Shown one piece after another: positions 17,494 through 25,912 of a DNA stretch of 64,000 nucleotides; within the stretch, counting starts at the first letter, position 1, and every line of letters begins with the position of its first letter. The stretch spans positions 1 through 64,000 of the forward strand of contig NZ_JVEE01000044.1 of the NCBI RefSeq assembly GCF_001073155.1, written 5' to 3'. A program made the position numbers and the translations under genes. The DNA comes from Streptococcus parasanguinis (lineage in GTDB: Bacteria; Bacillota; Bacilli; Lactobacillales; Streptococcaceae). The notes beneath the pieces are model-generated. The model made no database searches, was not told the DNA's origin, and was given only the letters and a program-made list of their open reading frames with translations.

Positions 17494-18225
17494 TTACGAT
17501 TTCGCGAATTCCACGCTGTCTACATAAAAGCGTGTTTTGTGGGTTCCACCCTTGTAGTTCTTGTTGTTGCGTTTCAAGACAAAGTGTCTGTAGGGTTCAG
17601 AAGTTCCTTGGATGGTCGTCGTCACTTCAACCGAATCATCATTGACCACCCATTCATCCGGTGAAGGAATTTCCATCGGTGGCATCGCTCCGCCACGACC
17701 ACCAGGTACAATTTCGTAGAAGGCCTTGTCTTTTGTCGAATAGAGCCAGCCATTTTTCTTTTCATTTGTTAGTTGGATCAGCTTGTCTTGTGAAAGACTG
17801 CGGATAGAGTCTGATGTCTCTTCTGCCTCTAATTTATCAATGATATCTTGCAGATTATAGGTCCCCGGCGTGTAGGTATTGTAGTAATCAATGAACATGT
17901 CTTGTGGGTAACCATCAACCGCACCGTGATCATTGTTCAACTCCAGCAAGCGAGTCGGTTGAACCTGAAGCGAATAGGTCAAAGACGCACTGTTTTCAAT
18001 GATCGAGTAGATATCCGCTTGGTCTGCTTTTGACAAGTTCCCAATGGCTTCCTCATTCTCTTCATTTGACTTGCTTTCTTCTGATTTTTTATTGGTCTTG
18101 TCAGAAGATTGTGTTGCAGATGCAGAATCCACTGGCCCATGCTTGCGCTCATAGCGTTTCGGAGCACAGGCTGCTAGGGAAATTACCGAACCAACTGTTA
18201 ATAATAAAGTAATAAATTTTTTCAT
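17494..18225 (-). CDS. Lipoprotein of unknown function, CAPKRYER type
   Basis: 243 residues. A lipoprotein signal peptide ends in the lipobox LAAC, and the mature protein starts CAPKRYER, identical to the start of the neighbouring 438-residue lipoprotein. A Ser/Lys/Glu-rich linker of about 40 residues follows, then a globular domain (about 65-243) rich in Asp and Tyr with no motif I recognise. It is predicted to sit on the outer face of the membrane. RBS and gene orientation match the upstream lipoprotein gene 101 bases away, so the two may be one unit. Function unknown. Confidence 0.82.
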   Translation of the reverse strand: MKKFITLLLTVGSVISLAACAPKRYERKHGPVDSASATQSSDKTNKKSEESKSNEENEEAIGNLSKADQADIYSIIENSASLTYSLQVQPTRLLELNNDHGAVDGYPQDMFIDYYNTYTPGTYNLQDIIDKLEAEETSDSIRSLSQDKLIQLTNEKKNGWLYSTKDKAFYEIVPGGRGGAMPPMEIPSPDEWVVNDDSVEVTTTIQGTSEPYRHFVLKRNNKNYKGGTHKTRFYVDSVEFAKS

Positions 18226-18326
18226 AATATCTCCTATTATTTATCTTAATCTATCAAAGGAAAGCTATTTACTCAGTATCAACGAAGAGAATCACTAGCA
18301 AATATAAGTTAATTTTCTAACCTTTT

Positions 18327-19643
18327 TTAGTCTTCCTTATAGAATAAATCGCTTTGATCTGAAATAACATTTTGACCCCAATAAATAATATCCTTACTAT
18401 TATCAACAGAAAAATTTCCATATTTTAATGATGCAGGAAACTCTTGACCTGCTGGGAAAAAACTCATTGCTGAAGCACCAGCTGGGGCAGTTGAATGAAC
18501 ACTACTACTTAAGTATCCAAATTCATGATTAAAGCGGTCTACAACCTGGTCTGTTGGTGCACCATTGATCTTTGATATACCGTTATCATCAAATGTTACA
18601 CTCATTCCTTTCCCATTTCTCCAGGTCCCTGCGATACTTGAGAAATTCCCGTTCTGAATTTCTTGAAGGTTCATTCCACTACTTTTCTTACTTGAAGCAG
18701 TTGATTTAGAACCATCCACACGCGTTGTGAAGTCAAGGGCGATCCAGTCTTGCCCAGATTCCAGTTTGCCCCAGGTATGGCCATCTGCCTCTACTGTTTC
18801 CGTAATGGTGTAAGTTCCTTTTGCGATCATCCCTGCAGATGGAGCTGAGGTTGAGGGCTCTTTTCGAATGCGGAGATCCGACACACTGACTTGGACCTGG
18901 AAGGAGCCTGTCTTCTTATCCTCCGCCTTGGATGTTGATTTGGAATCCCCTGAACCGTCGAATGTTTTCCAATCGAGCTTTGCAAGATCCAGTTTCTTCG
19001 CTGAAATACCAAGGGCTTGCTCAGCCGTTTGGTTCCCACCAATTTGAATAGTCGCTTTCTTTTCTTCCTTGGCCTCCCCTTTTCCTAGCAAATAAAGGGT
19101 CAAATCCTGGTCTGGATTCACAGATTGCCAAGTGGCATAGACAATTTGCCCATTGTCAAAAACATCTAAACTTGAGCGATAGCCACCTACTGCAGCTGTG
19201 TAGGCCGTATGGAGTAATTCGGGTTCTTGGCCTTTTAGATAATAGATGGCAGAAACATATTGTTTGTTTCCAGTGTATTGATTGGACACCAAGAGCTCAT
19301 CCACACCATCTTTGTTCAAGTCTGTAAAAGCGTATTGGAAGGTTACCGGAGTTCCTAAGCGCTCCAAAGCATCTAGATAGATGCTTTCTTCTGAGCCAGA
19401 TTTTATCTTACCTAATTCCGCAAAGAGGCCTGCTTTATCGCCATTTTTAAGAGCAGTATCATACTTAGCATACCGCTCCAAAACCTCTTGATAATACTTC
19501 TGACCTGTATCCTTCTTTTCTTTTTTAACCGATGATGACGTTGCTGTCTTTGGTTTACTTTGACGTTCATAGCGTTTGGGAGCACAAGCCACCAGAGACA
19601 GAACGGACGCACCCGCCAGTATTGAAATCATAACCTTTTTCAT
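18327..19643 (-). CDS. SH3b-domain lipoprotein, CAPKRYER type
   Basis: 438 residues. The signal peptide ends at a VAC lipobox and the mature protein starts CAPKRYER. Residues about 45-210 form a domain with DLNKDGVDELLVSNQYTG, which resembles an FG-GAP/VCBS-like calcium-binding repeat. A bacterial SH3 (SH3b) domain follows at about 250-310 (VSDLRIRKEPSTSAPSAG and HTWGKLESGQDWIALDF). The C-terminal 110 residues include a short unit around AGTWRNGKGMSVTFDDNG. SH3b domains often bind peptidoglycan, so a cell-envelope role is likely. It is divergent from pepF and lies upstream of a paralogous-looking lipoprotein. Confidence 0.82.
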   Translation of the reverse strand: MKKVMISILAGASVLSLVACAPKRYERQSKPKTATSSSVKKEKKDTGQKYYQEVLERYAKYDTALKNGDKAGLFAELGKIKSGSEESIYLDALERLGTPVTFQYAFTDLNKDGVDELLVSNQYTGNKQYVSAIYYLKGQEPELLHTAYTAAVGGYRSSLDVFDNGQIVYATWQSVNPDQDLTLYLLGKGEAKEEKKATIQIGGNQTAEQALGISAKKLDLAKLDWKTFDGSGDSKSTSKAEDKKTGSFQVQVSVSDLRIRKEPSTSAPSAGMIAKGTYTITETVEADGHTWGKLESGQDWIALDFTTRVDGSKSTASSKKSSGMNLQEIQNGNFSSIAGTWRNGKGMSVTFDDNGISKINGAPTDQVVDRFNHEFGYLSSSVHSTAPAGASAMSFFPAGQEFPASLKYGNFSVDNSKDIIYWGQNVISDQSDLFYKED

Positions 19644-19798
19644 AAAAACCTCCTCATATCTATCCTAGTATATCAAAAATGGTCGATTTTTCCAGCTCTT
19701 TTCAAGATTTTTACACAAGCATTTTCCCCTCTTCCTCTATGTTTCTGCCCTTTTTTCTGCTATACTTAGTATAGTTATTTGATCAAAAGGAGAATACT

Positions 19799-21595
19799 AT
19801 GGAATTAAAAAAACGTTCTGAATTTCCTGAGAAGGAACTCTGGGACCTCACAGCCCTCTACCAAGACCAGGAAGACTTCTTGCGCGCCATTGAAAAAACG
19901 CGCGAGGAAATCAATGAGTTTGTCCGTAACTACAAGGGCAAGCTCCAAACCTTTGAAGACTTTGAAGCTGCCTTTGCGGTCTTTGAACAAATTCAAATCC
20001 AACTCAGCCACATTGGCAACTACAGCTTTATGCCCCAAACGACGGACTTTGGCGATGAAGCTTTTGCGGAAATTGCCCAAGCAGGGATGGATTTCGAAAC
20101 TTGGGCCAGCGTTGAACTTTCCTTCTTTGATGATGCTTTGGTCGAAGCGGATGAAGAAGTCCTTGAACGCCTGGGACAACTCCCTCACCTCACTTTTGCC
20201 ATTCGTCAGGCTAAAATCAAAAAAGCTCACTACTTGGGAGCTGATGTAGAAAAAACTCTGACCAACCTGGGTGAAGTCTTCTACGGACCGCAAGACATCT
20301 ATACCAAGATGCGGGCAGGTGACTTTGAAATGGCTGATTTTGAAGTCGATGGAAAAGTTTACAAGAATAGCTTTGTCACCTATGAAAACTTCTACCAAAA
20401 CCATGAGAATGCGGAAATCCGTGAAAAAGCCTTTCGTTCTTTCTCAGAAGGCCTCCGCAAGCACCAAAACACGGCTGCTGCTACCTATCTAGCCCAAGTT
20501 AAGTCTGAAAAACTAATCGCCGATATGCGAGGTTACGACTCTGTCTTTGACTATCTCTTGGCTGAGCAGGAAGTGGATCGTGCCATGTTTGACCGTCAGA
20601 TTGACCTGATCATGAAGGACTTCGCTCCAGTCGCTCAAAAATTCCTCAAACACGTGGCCAAGGTCAACGGCCTTGAGAAAATGACCTTTGCTGATTGGAA
20701 GTTGGATTTGGACAGCGCGCTCAACCCTGATGTTACCATTGATGACGCTTATGACTTGGTCATGAAATCGGTGGCACCTCTTGGGGAAGAATATTCTCGC
20801 GAAATTGCCCGCTACCAAACCGAACGTTGGGTCGACTTTGCTGCTAATGAAGGCAAGGATTCCGGTGGTTATGCAGCCGATCCTTACCGTGTCCATCCTT
20901 ATGTCCTCATGAGTTGGACAGGTCGGATGAGCGATGTTTATACCCTGATCCATGAGATTGGACACTCTGGTCAATTCATCTTCTCAGACAACAACCAAAG
21001 CTACTTCAACGCCCACATGTCGACCTACTATGTGGAAGCTCCTTCTACCTTTAACGAGCTCCTCCTCAGCGACTACTTGGAACACCAGTTTGACGATCCT
21101 CGTCAAAAACGCTTTGCCCTAGCTCACCGCTTGACAGACACCTACTTCCACAACTTCATCACCCACTTGCTAGAAGCAGCCTTCCAACGCAAGGTCTACA
21201 CCCTGATCGAAGAAGGTGGTACCTTCGGCGCTAGCAAGCTCAATAGCATCATGAAGGAAGTCTTGACCGAATTTTGGGGAGATGCTGTTGAAATCGATGA
21301 CGATGCAGCTCTAACATGGATGCGCCAAAGCCACTACTACATGGGACTATACAGCTACACCTACTCAGCTGGCCTGGTTATCTCAACAGCGGGTTACCTG
21401 CACTTGAAGAACTCCGAAAACGGAGCCAAAGATTGGCTGGACCTTCTCAAATCAGGTGGTAGCAAGACCCCACTTGAGTCTGCTATGATTATCGGAGCAG
21501 ATATCTCAACCGACAAACCACTTCGGGATACTATCCAATTCCTTTCAGACACAGTGGATCAAATCATTGCTTACAGTGCAGAATTGGGAGAATAA
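19799..21595 (+). CDS. pepF: Oligoendopeptidase F
   Basis: 598 residues, the normal length of M3B oligopeptidases. The zinc site is LIHEIGHSGQF (HExxH), with the third-ligand Glu in the downstream VEAPSTFNE segment. The N-terminal half is the helical domain that restricts access to small peptides. It is cytoplasmic, with no signal peptide. RBS AAAGGAG, with TATACT as a probable -10 about 30 bases upstream. A clear terminator follows. The gene is divergent from the two lipoproteins. Confidence 0.96.
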   Translation: MELKKRSEFPEKELWDLTALYQDQEDFLRAIEKTREEINEFVRNYKGKLQTFEDFEAAFAVFEQIQIQLSHIGNYSFMPQTTDFGDEAFAEIAQAGMDFETWASVELSFFDDALVEADEEVLERLGQLPHLTFAIRQAKIKKAHYLGADVEKTLTNLGEVFYGPQDIYTKMRAGDFEMADFEVDGKVYKNSFVTYENFYQNHENAEIREKAFRSFSEGLRKHQNTAAATYLAQVKSEKLIADMRGYDSVFDYLLAEQEVDRAMFDRQIDLIMKDFAPVAQKFLKHVAKVNGLEKMTFADWKLDLDSALNPDVTIDDAYDLVMKSVAPLGEEYSREIARYQTERWVDFAANEGKDSGGYAADPYRVHPYVLMSWTGRMSDVYTLIHEIGHSGQFIFSDNNQSYFNAHMSTYYVEAPSTFNELLLSDYLEHQFDDPRQKRFALAHRLTDTYFHNFITHLLEAAFQRKVYTLIEEGGTFGASKLNSIMKEVLTEFWGDAVEIDDDAALTWMRQSHYYMGLYSYTYSAGLVISTAGYLHLKNSENGAKDWLDLLKSGGSKTPLESAMIIGADISTDKPLRDTIQFLSDTVDQIIAYSAELGE

Positions 21596-21603
21596 GTACA
21601 ATT

Positions 21604-21640
21604 TTCAGACTTAGTTTATTCTAAGTCTGATTTTTTATTT
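21604..21640 (+). terminator. pepF terminator
   Basis: Stem TTCAGACTTAG/CTAAGTCTGA with a short loop and a TTTTTTATTT tail, directly after the pepF stop codon. Confidence 0.9.
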
Positions 21641-21722
21641 AAATATTACCAGTTAGTAATTAAAAGCGCTCTTATATTTTGGTATGATTATTCTTGGATA
21701 AATATCCGAAGGGAGTAACATT

Positions 21723-22376
21723 ATGAAAAAACGGTTGATTTTAACAATCTTAATTGCGTTATTATTTGGAGCTTGCTCAAATCAAAATGAAGCTTCTCAG
21801 AAAGAAACTGAAAAACAGGTAGGCTTCGTTCAAAAAGAAGAAAAAGCAAAAAAAGAACGCGACGAACAGGAGAAAGCAGAAAAAGAGAAAAAAGCAAAGG
21901 AGGAGCAAGAACGAAAAGAACAAGAAGAACGCGAGAAAAAGGCGAAAGAGGAACAGGATCGAAAAGAAAAAGAAGAACGTGAAAAGAAAGAGGCTGAAGC
22001 AAAACAACTTGCGGAGCAAGCTGAATCTTATGTACAACAACTAGAAAATAATCAAATTCAAGATAACGTTGCCCCGGCACAAGCAGCTGTCGATCAAGTT
22101 GTTGATCCAACAGTAAAATCTACGTTAACTGAACGCATTGGACGTGTACAAAATGCAATTAATGAAAAAGCTAAAGTAGAAGCACAACAAGCTGCTGCCG
22201 CTCAACAAGCTGCTGCCCAGGAACAACGTATCGTCTATGTTGCACAATATGGAAAATCACCTGCCTATTGGTACAATATTAATAATATGCCATCAAATAC
22301 TCGTAAGGACAAAGTTATCACAATGAGTGAAGCTGAAGCAATTAGAGCTGGAAAACATCATTCAAACAAGGAATAA
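21723..22376 (+). CDS. Lipoprotein with long Lys/Glu coiled coil
   Basis: 217 residues. The signal peptide has the lipobox FGAC. Residues about 35-100 are almost entirely Lys, Glu, Arg, Gln and Ala in heptad-like order (KKAKEEQ/KEKEEREKK), a long charged helix that could span the wall. A helical Ala/Gln segment follows, then a C-terminal domain of about 40 residues (YWYNINNMPSNTRKDKVITM ... EAIRAGKHHS), a short aromatic module I have seen at the end of other streptococcal surface proteins but cannot name. RBS GAAGGGAG and a TATGAT -10 candidate. Function unknown, probably envelope-associated. Confidence 0.8.
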   Translation: MKKRLILTILIALLFGACSNQNEASQKETEKQVGFVQKEEKAKKERDEQEKAEKEKKAKEEQERKEQEEREKKAKEEQDRKEKEEREKKEAEAKQLAEQAESYVQQLENNQIQDNVAPAQAAVDQVVDPTVKSTLTERIGRVQNAINEKAKVEAQQAAAAQQAAAQEQRIVYVAQYGKSPAYWYNINNMPSNTRKDKVITMSEAEAIRAGKHHSNKE

Positions 22377-22377
22377 C

Positions 22378-22412
22378 AAAAAAGCTAAAGAATCATTTTC
22401 TTTAGCTTTTTC
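22378..22412. terminator. Bidirectional terminator between lipoprotein gene and trxA
   Basis: Stem AAAAAGCTAAAGAA/TTCTTTAGCTTTTT with a short loop, and A and T runs on both sides. It lies between two convergent genes and can serve both. Confidence 0.88.
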
Positions 22413-22421
22413 CTTTTTAAC

Positions 22422-22736
22422 TTAATTCAACTCAGCAATAATTGCCTTAATTTGCGCTGCAGTGTGTACCCCTGCAACTTGTTTGACAACCTGTCCATCT
22501 TTTTTAAAGAGCAAGGTTGGGATGGACATAATGCCGAAATCACGCGCTGTTTCAGGATTTTCATCCACATCCATTTTCAGGATTTTTAACTCATCTTCCG
22601 AAAGTTCTTCCGATAATTTTTCTAAGATAGGAGCTTGCATGCGACATGGGCCACACCAGGTTGCCCAAAAGTCTACCAAGACTAATCCTTCTTTAGTTTC
22701 TGCTTCAAATGTTGCATCTGTAATTGCTTTTACCAT
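22422..22736 (-). CDS. trxA: Thioredoxin
   Basis: 104 residues with the complete thioredoxin fold and the active site WATWCGPCRM (Cys-Gly-Pro-Cys). The cis-proline (SIPTLLFKKDG) and the VKQVAG segment are present. It reduces protein disulfides in the cytoplasm with electrons from thioredoxin reductase. RBS AAAGGAG. It follows a DUF4649-like gene by 12 bases, so the two are probably co-transcribed. Confidence 0.97.
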   Translation of the reverse strand: MVKAITDATFEAETKEGLVLVDFWATWCGPCRMQAPILEKLSEELSEDELKILKMDVDENPETARDFGIMSIPTLLFKKDGQVVKQVAGVHTAAQIKAIIAELN

Positions 22737-22748
22737 TGTTTTTCTCCT

Positions 22749-22973
22749 TTAGTTTTTGTATTGATCGAGGTCTTGCTTCATCAAATAGAAGAAGACATCT
22801 CCGTAAGTGCCTTGGTAATCGAGTTCGTGCCCATTATAGGTCAATTTTTGTACGGGATAGTAATCCGCTACACCAATCAAGCAGGTCTGTTGGGATCGTT
22901 CAAACTCTTCATAGGAATCAAAATGCATGACTCTTTCATGTTTTGCACCATCTAGATATGTAATTTCAATCAT
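22749..22973 (-). CDS. Small DUF4649-like protein
   Basis: 74 residues, acidic, with no signal or membrane segment. The pattern (MIEITYLDGAKH at the start, then FDSYEEFERSQQ and DYYPVQKLTYNGHELDYQG) fits the DUF4649 family of streptococcal proteins often placed beside thioredoxin genes. RBS AGAGGT before ATG. The function of the family is unknown. Confidence 0.8.
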   Translation of the reverse strand: MIEITYLDGAKHERVMHFDSYEEFERSQQTCLIGVADYYPVQKLTYNGHELDYQGTYGDVFFYLMKQDLDQYKN

Positions 22974-23087
22974 ATCGGTAACCTCTATTTCTTAAGATGT
23001 ATCCATTGTAACTCCGTTCGTTACATCTGTCAAACAAAACGACTTCCTCAGAATGATGGATCTTGTGCGATAAAGAAAAGACAATAA

Positions 23088-23114
23088 AACAAAAAATCTC
23101 CCCGAAGGGAGATC
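23088..23114 (-). terminator. Terminator downstream of cadD
   Basis: Stem ATCTCCC/GGGAGAT with a CGAA/TTCG loop, followed on the minus strand by TTTTTTGTTTT. It lies about 50 bases beyond the cadD stop codon. Confidence 0.8.
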
Positions 23115-23160
23115 GATCTGGTCTATTTTACCTTACGATGCTAGGAACCGTAGCTGAAGA

Positions 23161-23805
23161 TTATACTGGATAAAATCGTTCTAGAAAAGGCGACGAACCG
23201 AAGATTGTAGGCTCTATCGTGCCATTTTCATACATGATGTATAGTCCAAGTAGAATGAATACTAAGGGCACAACGATTCGCTCATATTTTTCAATTGTCT
23301 CGGATATTAACGGCATAGAGGATAGCACACGACTAAGCTCGCAAAAGATAATTATGCCGATTGCAAACACAAGCAACGCCACGAGTGTCTGTGACCAATC
23401 TAACGAAGCAAAATAAGGTATATAGATACCTAAATTATCTCCGCCAGACGCAATTGTCAGTAATGTAACTGTCCAAAACAGTTGATTTGACTTGCTTTGT
23501 TCAAATCTTTCAATAATTTCTTCCTCTTCTTCCTCACCTTCTCCAACAATTGCAAAGCGAATCCCTAAATAGATAGGGATTAAACCAAGCAATCCAACCA
23601 TCCATTCTTCAGGCACGAAATTGACGACATAAGCAGCAACTAAACTCGCCCCTACAAGTAAGCCTGTACCTAGATATTGCCCTGCATAAATATGCCATTT
23701 CTGTTTATTCTGTGATAGCTGTGCAAATAAAATAATTAAAATAATTAAATAATCGATACTGGTGGAAATATAAACACCAATAGCAGATATGATTGTCTGT
23801 CCCAT
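23161..23805 (-). CDS. cadD: CadD family cadmium-resistance transporter
   Basis: 214 residues with about five to six hydrophobic segments. It matches the CadD family: N-terminal AIGVYISTSIDYLIILIILF, LGLIPIYLGIRFAI, TIASGGDNLGIYIPYFA and FILLGLYIMYENGTIE. An acidic stretch (GEGEEEEEE) lies in the central cytoplasmic loop. CadD proteins confer cadmium resistance, usually with a neighbouring CadX/CadC ArsR-type regulator, which is absent here. The last 16 residues (from about residue 199) and the stop codon are encoded by a copy of a 44-bp repeat found again at 24129-24172, so the C terminus was replaced. The end of the transporter core is complete, so the protein may still work. Confidence 0.85.
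   Translation of the reverse strand: MGQTIISAIGVYISTSIDYLIILIILFAQLSQNKQKWHIYAGQYLGTGLLVGASLVAAYVVNFVPEEWMVGLLGLIPIYLGIRFAIVGEGEEEEEEIIERFEQSKSNQLFWTVTLLTIASGGDNLGIYIPYFASLDWSQTLVALLVFAIGIIIFCELSRVLSSMPLISETIEKYERIVVPLVFILLGLYIMYENGTIEPTIFGSSPFLERFYPV
23166..23209. repeat. Repeat copy A, fused into the cadD 3' end
   Basis: 44 bases, 38 of them identical without gaps to 24129-24172 in the same orientation. It supplies the last codons of cadD. It lacks the complementary right arm seen with copy B. Confidence 0.8.
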
Positions 23806-24091
23806 AAAAAAACTCCTGTATTAGTCAGTAATAAATCAGCAGATTTTAGGGAAGCACAGACACATTAATTTAGCTATCGCTAGTGGGTAATGTCGAACGT
23901 AGGAAAGCATTTTACTCCTCCTCAAAACGTAGTTACAAAGTAATTTCTAACTGGAATTCGGTGACTACTTCCATGTAAAGTATAACCCACTATACTTTAC
24001 TTCGTAAAGTGTGGGCTCTCCAAGGGGGCTTGCAGACTGCTACCATTTGAGATTTTTGTAGTCTCCAAAATTGTGGCCGATAAAACCTCAA

Positions 24092-24119
24092 TAAAAAAGC
24101 CCTCTGAATTCAGAAGGCT
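24092..24119 (-). terminator. rpsO terminator
   Basis: Stem AGCC(T/C)TCTGAATTCAGA(G/A)GGCT, followed on the minus strand by TTTTTTAT. It lies beyond the repeat element, 108 bases after the rpsO stop codon. Confidence 0.85.
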
Positions 24120-24128
24120 CCATTCTTG

Positions 24129-24222
24129 CTGGATAAAACGTTTCTAGACAAGGCGCCGAGCCGAAGATTGTACTGATGGTACATCGAGGCGAAGTCAACG
24201 AAGTATAGAAACGTTTTAGACG
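24129..24222. repeat. Palindromic repeat element (copy B) downstream of rpsO
   Basis: Left arm ataaaacgtttcta (24133-24146) and right arm tagaaacgttttag form an inverted repeat enclosing an unusual CG-rich core (aaggcgccgagccgaaga and gaggcgaagtcaacgaag). The first 44 bases recur at 23166-23209. The size and shape fit a small non-autonomous repeat element of streptococcal intergenic regions; I cannot assign it to a named family. Confidence 0.6.
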
Positions 24223-24227
24223 CAAGA

Positions 24228-24497
24228 TTAACGACGAAGTCCAAGAGAGTTGATCAACTCACGGTAACGGTTAACGTCGTTTGTACGAAGGTAAGCCAAC
24301 AAGTTACGACGGCGACCGATTTTCTTCATCAAACCACGGTAAGTAGCGTGGTCTTTTTTGTGTTGTTTGATGTGTTCGTTCAAGTGGTTGATTTCCCAAG
24401 TAAGGACAGCAACTTGTACTTCTACTGAACCAGTGTCACCTTCGTGACGTGCGTATTGTGCAATGATTTCATTTTTTTTCTCTTTTGAGATTGCCAT
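24228..24497 (-). CDS. rpsO: 30S ribosomal protein S15
   Basis: 89 residues, exact S15 (uS15) length, starting [20 protein letters not shown] and containing [20 protein letters not shown] and the RRNLLAYLR motif that binds 16S rRNA. A longer frame from 24557 is rejected because its extra 20 residues lie over the 5' untranslated region and the ATG at 24497 follows AAAGGAG. It has its own strong promoter. A repeat element has been inserted between the stop codon and the terminator. Confidence 0.98.
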   Translation of the reverse strand: MAISKEKKNEIIAQYARHEGDTGSVEVQVAVLTWEINHLNEHIKQHKKDHATYRGLMKKIGRRRNLLAYLRTNDVNRYRELINSLGLRR

Positions 24498-24587
24498 GAT
24501 AAGCTCCTTTTCTTTATGCTCTATCCGAGTGGCAGGTTTGGCATATCCTGCTACCAAGAAAGAGTTAGTTGTCTATTCGACCTTCTT

Positions 24588-24616
24588 ATTCTATCAGGAT
24601 TGATCCCGTTTGTCAA
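24588..24616 (-). promoter_or_regulatory. rpsO promoter
   Basis: On the minus strand, TTGACA (24611-24616) and TAGAAT (24588-24593) are separated by 17 bases. The roughly 85-base leader could hold an S15 autoregulatory fold, but I could not draw a convincing one. Confidence 0.8.
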
Positions 24617-24698
24617 ACAAATAGAAAATACAGTAGCTTGATGATTTTAAAAGTTAGTTTGTACATAAACTTAAGCAAGAAAAAACATCTCCATAATA

Positions 24699-25127
24699 TC
24701 AACTCACTCGTTGGATATCAAGTAACCCTATTGTAGAAAGCTTAGACAGATCCCCTTCGTCAATACCAATATCTTTCCTCATCGCAATGAGTAATTGAAA
24801 ATATTTAGTATTTTGATCCTCTTGTGAAGTGCAACCTCCCCATGTTTGAATATATTCATTTAACGTATAAACTACTTCCACACTGCCAATCATGTTTACT
24901 ATATTTATTTTAGAAATAATTTGTTCAAAATTAACTCCTGGATTCTTCAACACTATTGTTAATAGATCTATTAATTCTACATAGTTTTGTAACTTAATAT
25001 TTCTATTGTCTTCTTTTAACTTATTTTTATTTTCAATTTTCTTATTTATCATATTAGGAACAATTGAAATCAATGCACCAACAATAACTGGCATTAAAAC
25101 TATAAATAAATTATTAAAGTAATTCAC
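24699..25127 (-). CDS. Hypothetical membrane-anchored protein
   Basis: 142 residues, not recognised. An N-terminal hydrophobic helix (LFIVLMPVIVGALISIV) is followed by a lysine-rich charged stretch (NKKIENKNKLKEDN) and a soluble, mostly helical remainder of about 100 residues. This suggests a single-pass protein with a cytoplasmic body. The DNA is clearly more AT-rich than its neighbours rpsO and rsuA, which suggests later acquisition. Start supported by AAGGAG before ATG. It is separated from rsuA by only 56 bases but shows no functional link. Confidence 0.6.
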   Translation of the reverse strand: MNYFNNLFIVLMPVIVGALISIVPNMINKKIENKNKLKEDNRNIKLQNYVELIDLLTIVLKNPGVNFEQIISKINIVNMIGSVEVVYTLNEYIQTWGGCTSQEDQNTKYFQLLIAMRKDIGIDEGDLSKLSTIGLLDIQRVS

Positions 25128-25183
25128 TACAAACTCCTTATATATTGTAATTATCCAATTTTTAACTTTAACATTGTACTAAC

Positions 25184-25912
25184 TTAAAGTTTGATCCCAA
25201 ATATACTGATAGATTTCAATTCAGACTCATTCAGCCGTCTCCAGTCCCCAAGCTCTAAATTTGGATCTAGCCTTAGAGGGCCCATAGAAATTCGCTCTAA
25301 ATCCACTACTTCCTTGCCACAGGCAGCGACCATGCGCTTGACCTGATGGAATTTTCCTTCTGCAATTTCAATTTCGACATAGGAACTGGCGCTTGCCTCA
25401 TCCACCTCTAAGATCTGCAATCTCGCAGGCAAAGTCGTGAAGTCTTTGAGGGCAATACCTGCTTCAAAACGGGCCACATCTGCCTCATCCATGATCCTAA
25501 CCACCTGGGCACGGTAGATCTTCGACACATGCTTCTTTGGCGAAAGCATGGCATGAGCGAGCTTGCCATTATTGGTCAAAAGCAGCAAGCCATGGGTATC
25601 GATATCCAGGCGCCCGACAGGAAAGACTTCCTTGTGACGGGCTGTCTCATCCAATAGATCTAGCACAGTTTGGTGGTGGTCATCTTCAGTCGCTGAGATG
25701 ACTCCAGCTGGTTTATTGAGCAGATAATACACGAAGGTTTCATGGACCAGGTCTTCTCCCATAAAGGTCACCTGATCCTTGTCTGGATCAATCTGCAACT
25801 TTCCTGCTGTCTCTTTTTTTCCATTTACTGCAATTTTCATTTGCTTGAGGAGTTGCTTGACCTCGGTCCTGCTCCCCACGCCACAATCTACTAAAAATTT
25901 ATCTAAGCGCAT
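25184..25912 (-). CDS. rsuA: 16S rRNA pseudouridine synthase (RsuA family)
   Basis: 242 residues from MRLDKFLVDCGVGSR, with GGGAAGAA upstream. A longer start inside the MFS gene is rejected. An N-terminal S4-like RNA-binding domain (GVGSRTEVKQLLKQMKIAVN) is followed by the catalytic domain with VGRLDIDTHGLLLLTNNG, containing the catalytic Asp, and KIYRAQV and HQVKRM motifs. The family makes pseudouridine 516 in 16S rRNA; a related target cannot be excluded. The start overlaps the end of the MFS gene by 10 bases. Confidence 0.92.
   Translation of the reverse strand: MRLDKFLVDCGVGSRTEVKQLLKQMKIAVNGKKETAGKLQIDPDKDQVTFMGEDLVHETFVYYLLNKPAGVISATEDDHHQTVLDLLDETARHKEVFPVGRLDIDTHGLLLLTNNGKLAHAMLSPKKHVSKIYRAQVVRIMDEADVARFEAGIALKDFTTLPARLQILEVDEASASSYVEIEIAEGKFHQVKRMVAACGKEVVDLERISMGPLRLDPNLELGDWRRLNESELKSISIFGIKL

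Larger units (their letters stand above)
23806..24227. other. Intergenic region between cadD and rpsO
   Basis: 422 bases without a supported gene. It contains the cadD RBS (AGGAG), an imperfect palindrome around 23978-24012 (taaagtataacccactatacttta), the rpsO terminator (24092-24119) and the repeat element 24129-24222. The palindrome could be an operator for a metal regulator, but no regulator gene is linked. Confidence 0.55.

Noticed and set aside
21777-22040. A long minus-strand frame full of Phe and Leu opposite the charged lipoprotein
   Set aside because: It is the mirror of a Lys/Glu codon repeat (AAA/GAA), a common artefact; no RBS.
23978-24012. Palindrome upstream of cadD as a proven metal-regulator site
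   Set aside because: The inverted repeat is real but imperfect and no CadX/CadC-type regulator is linked, so only a mention is justified.
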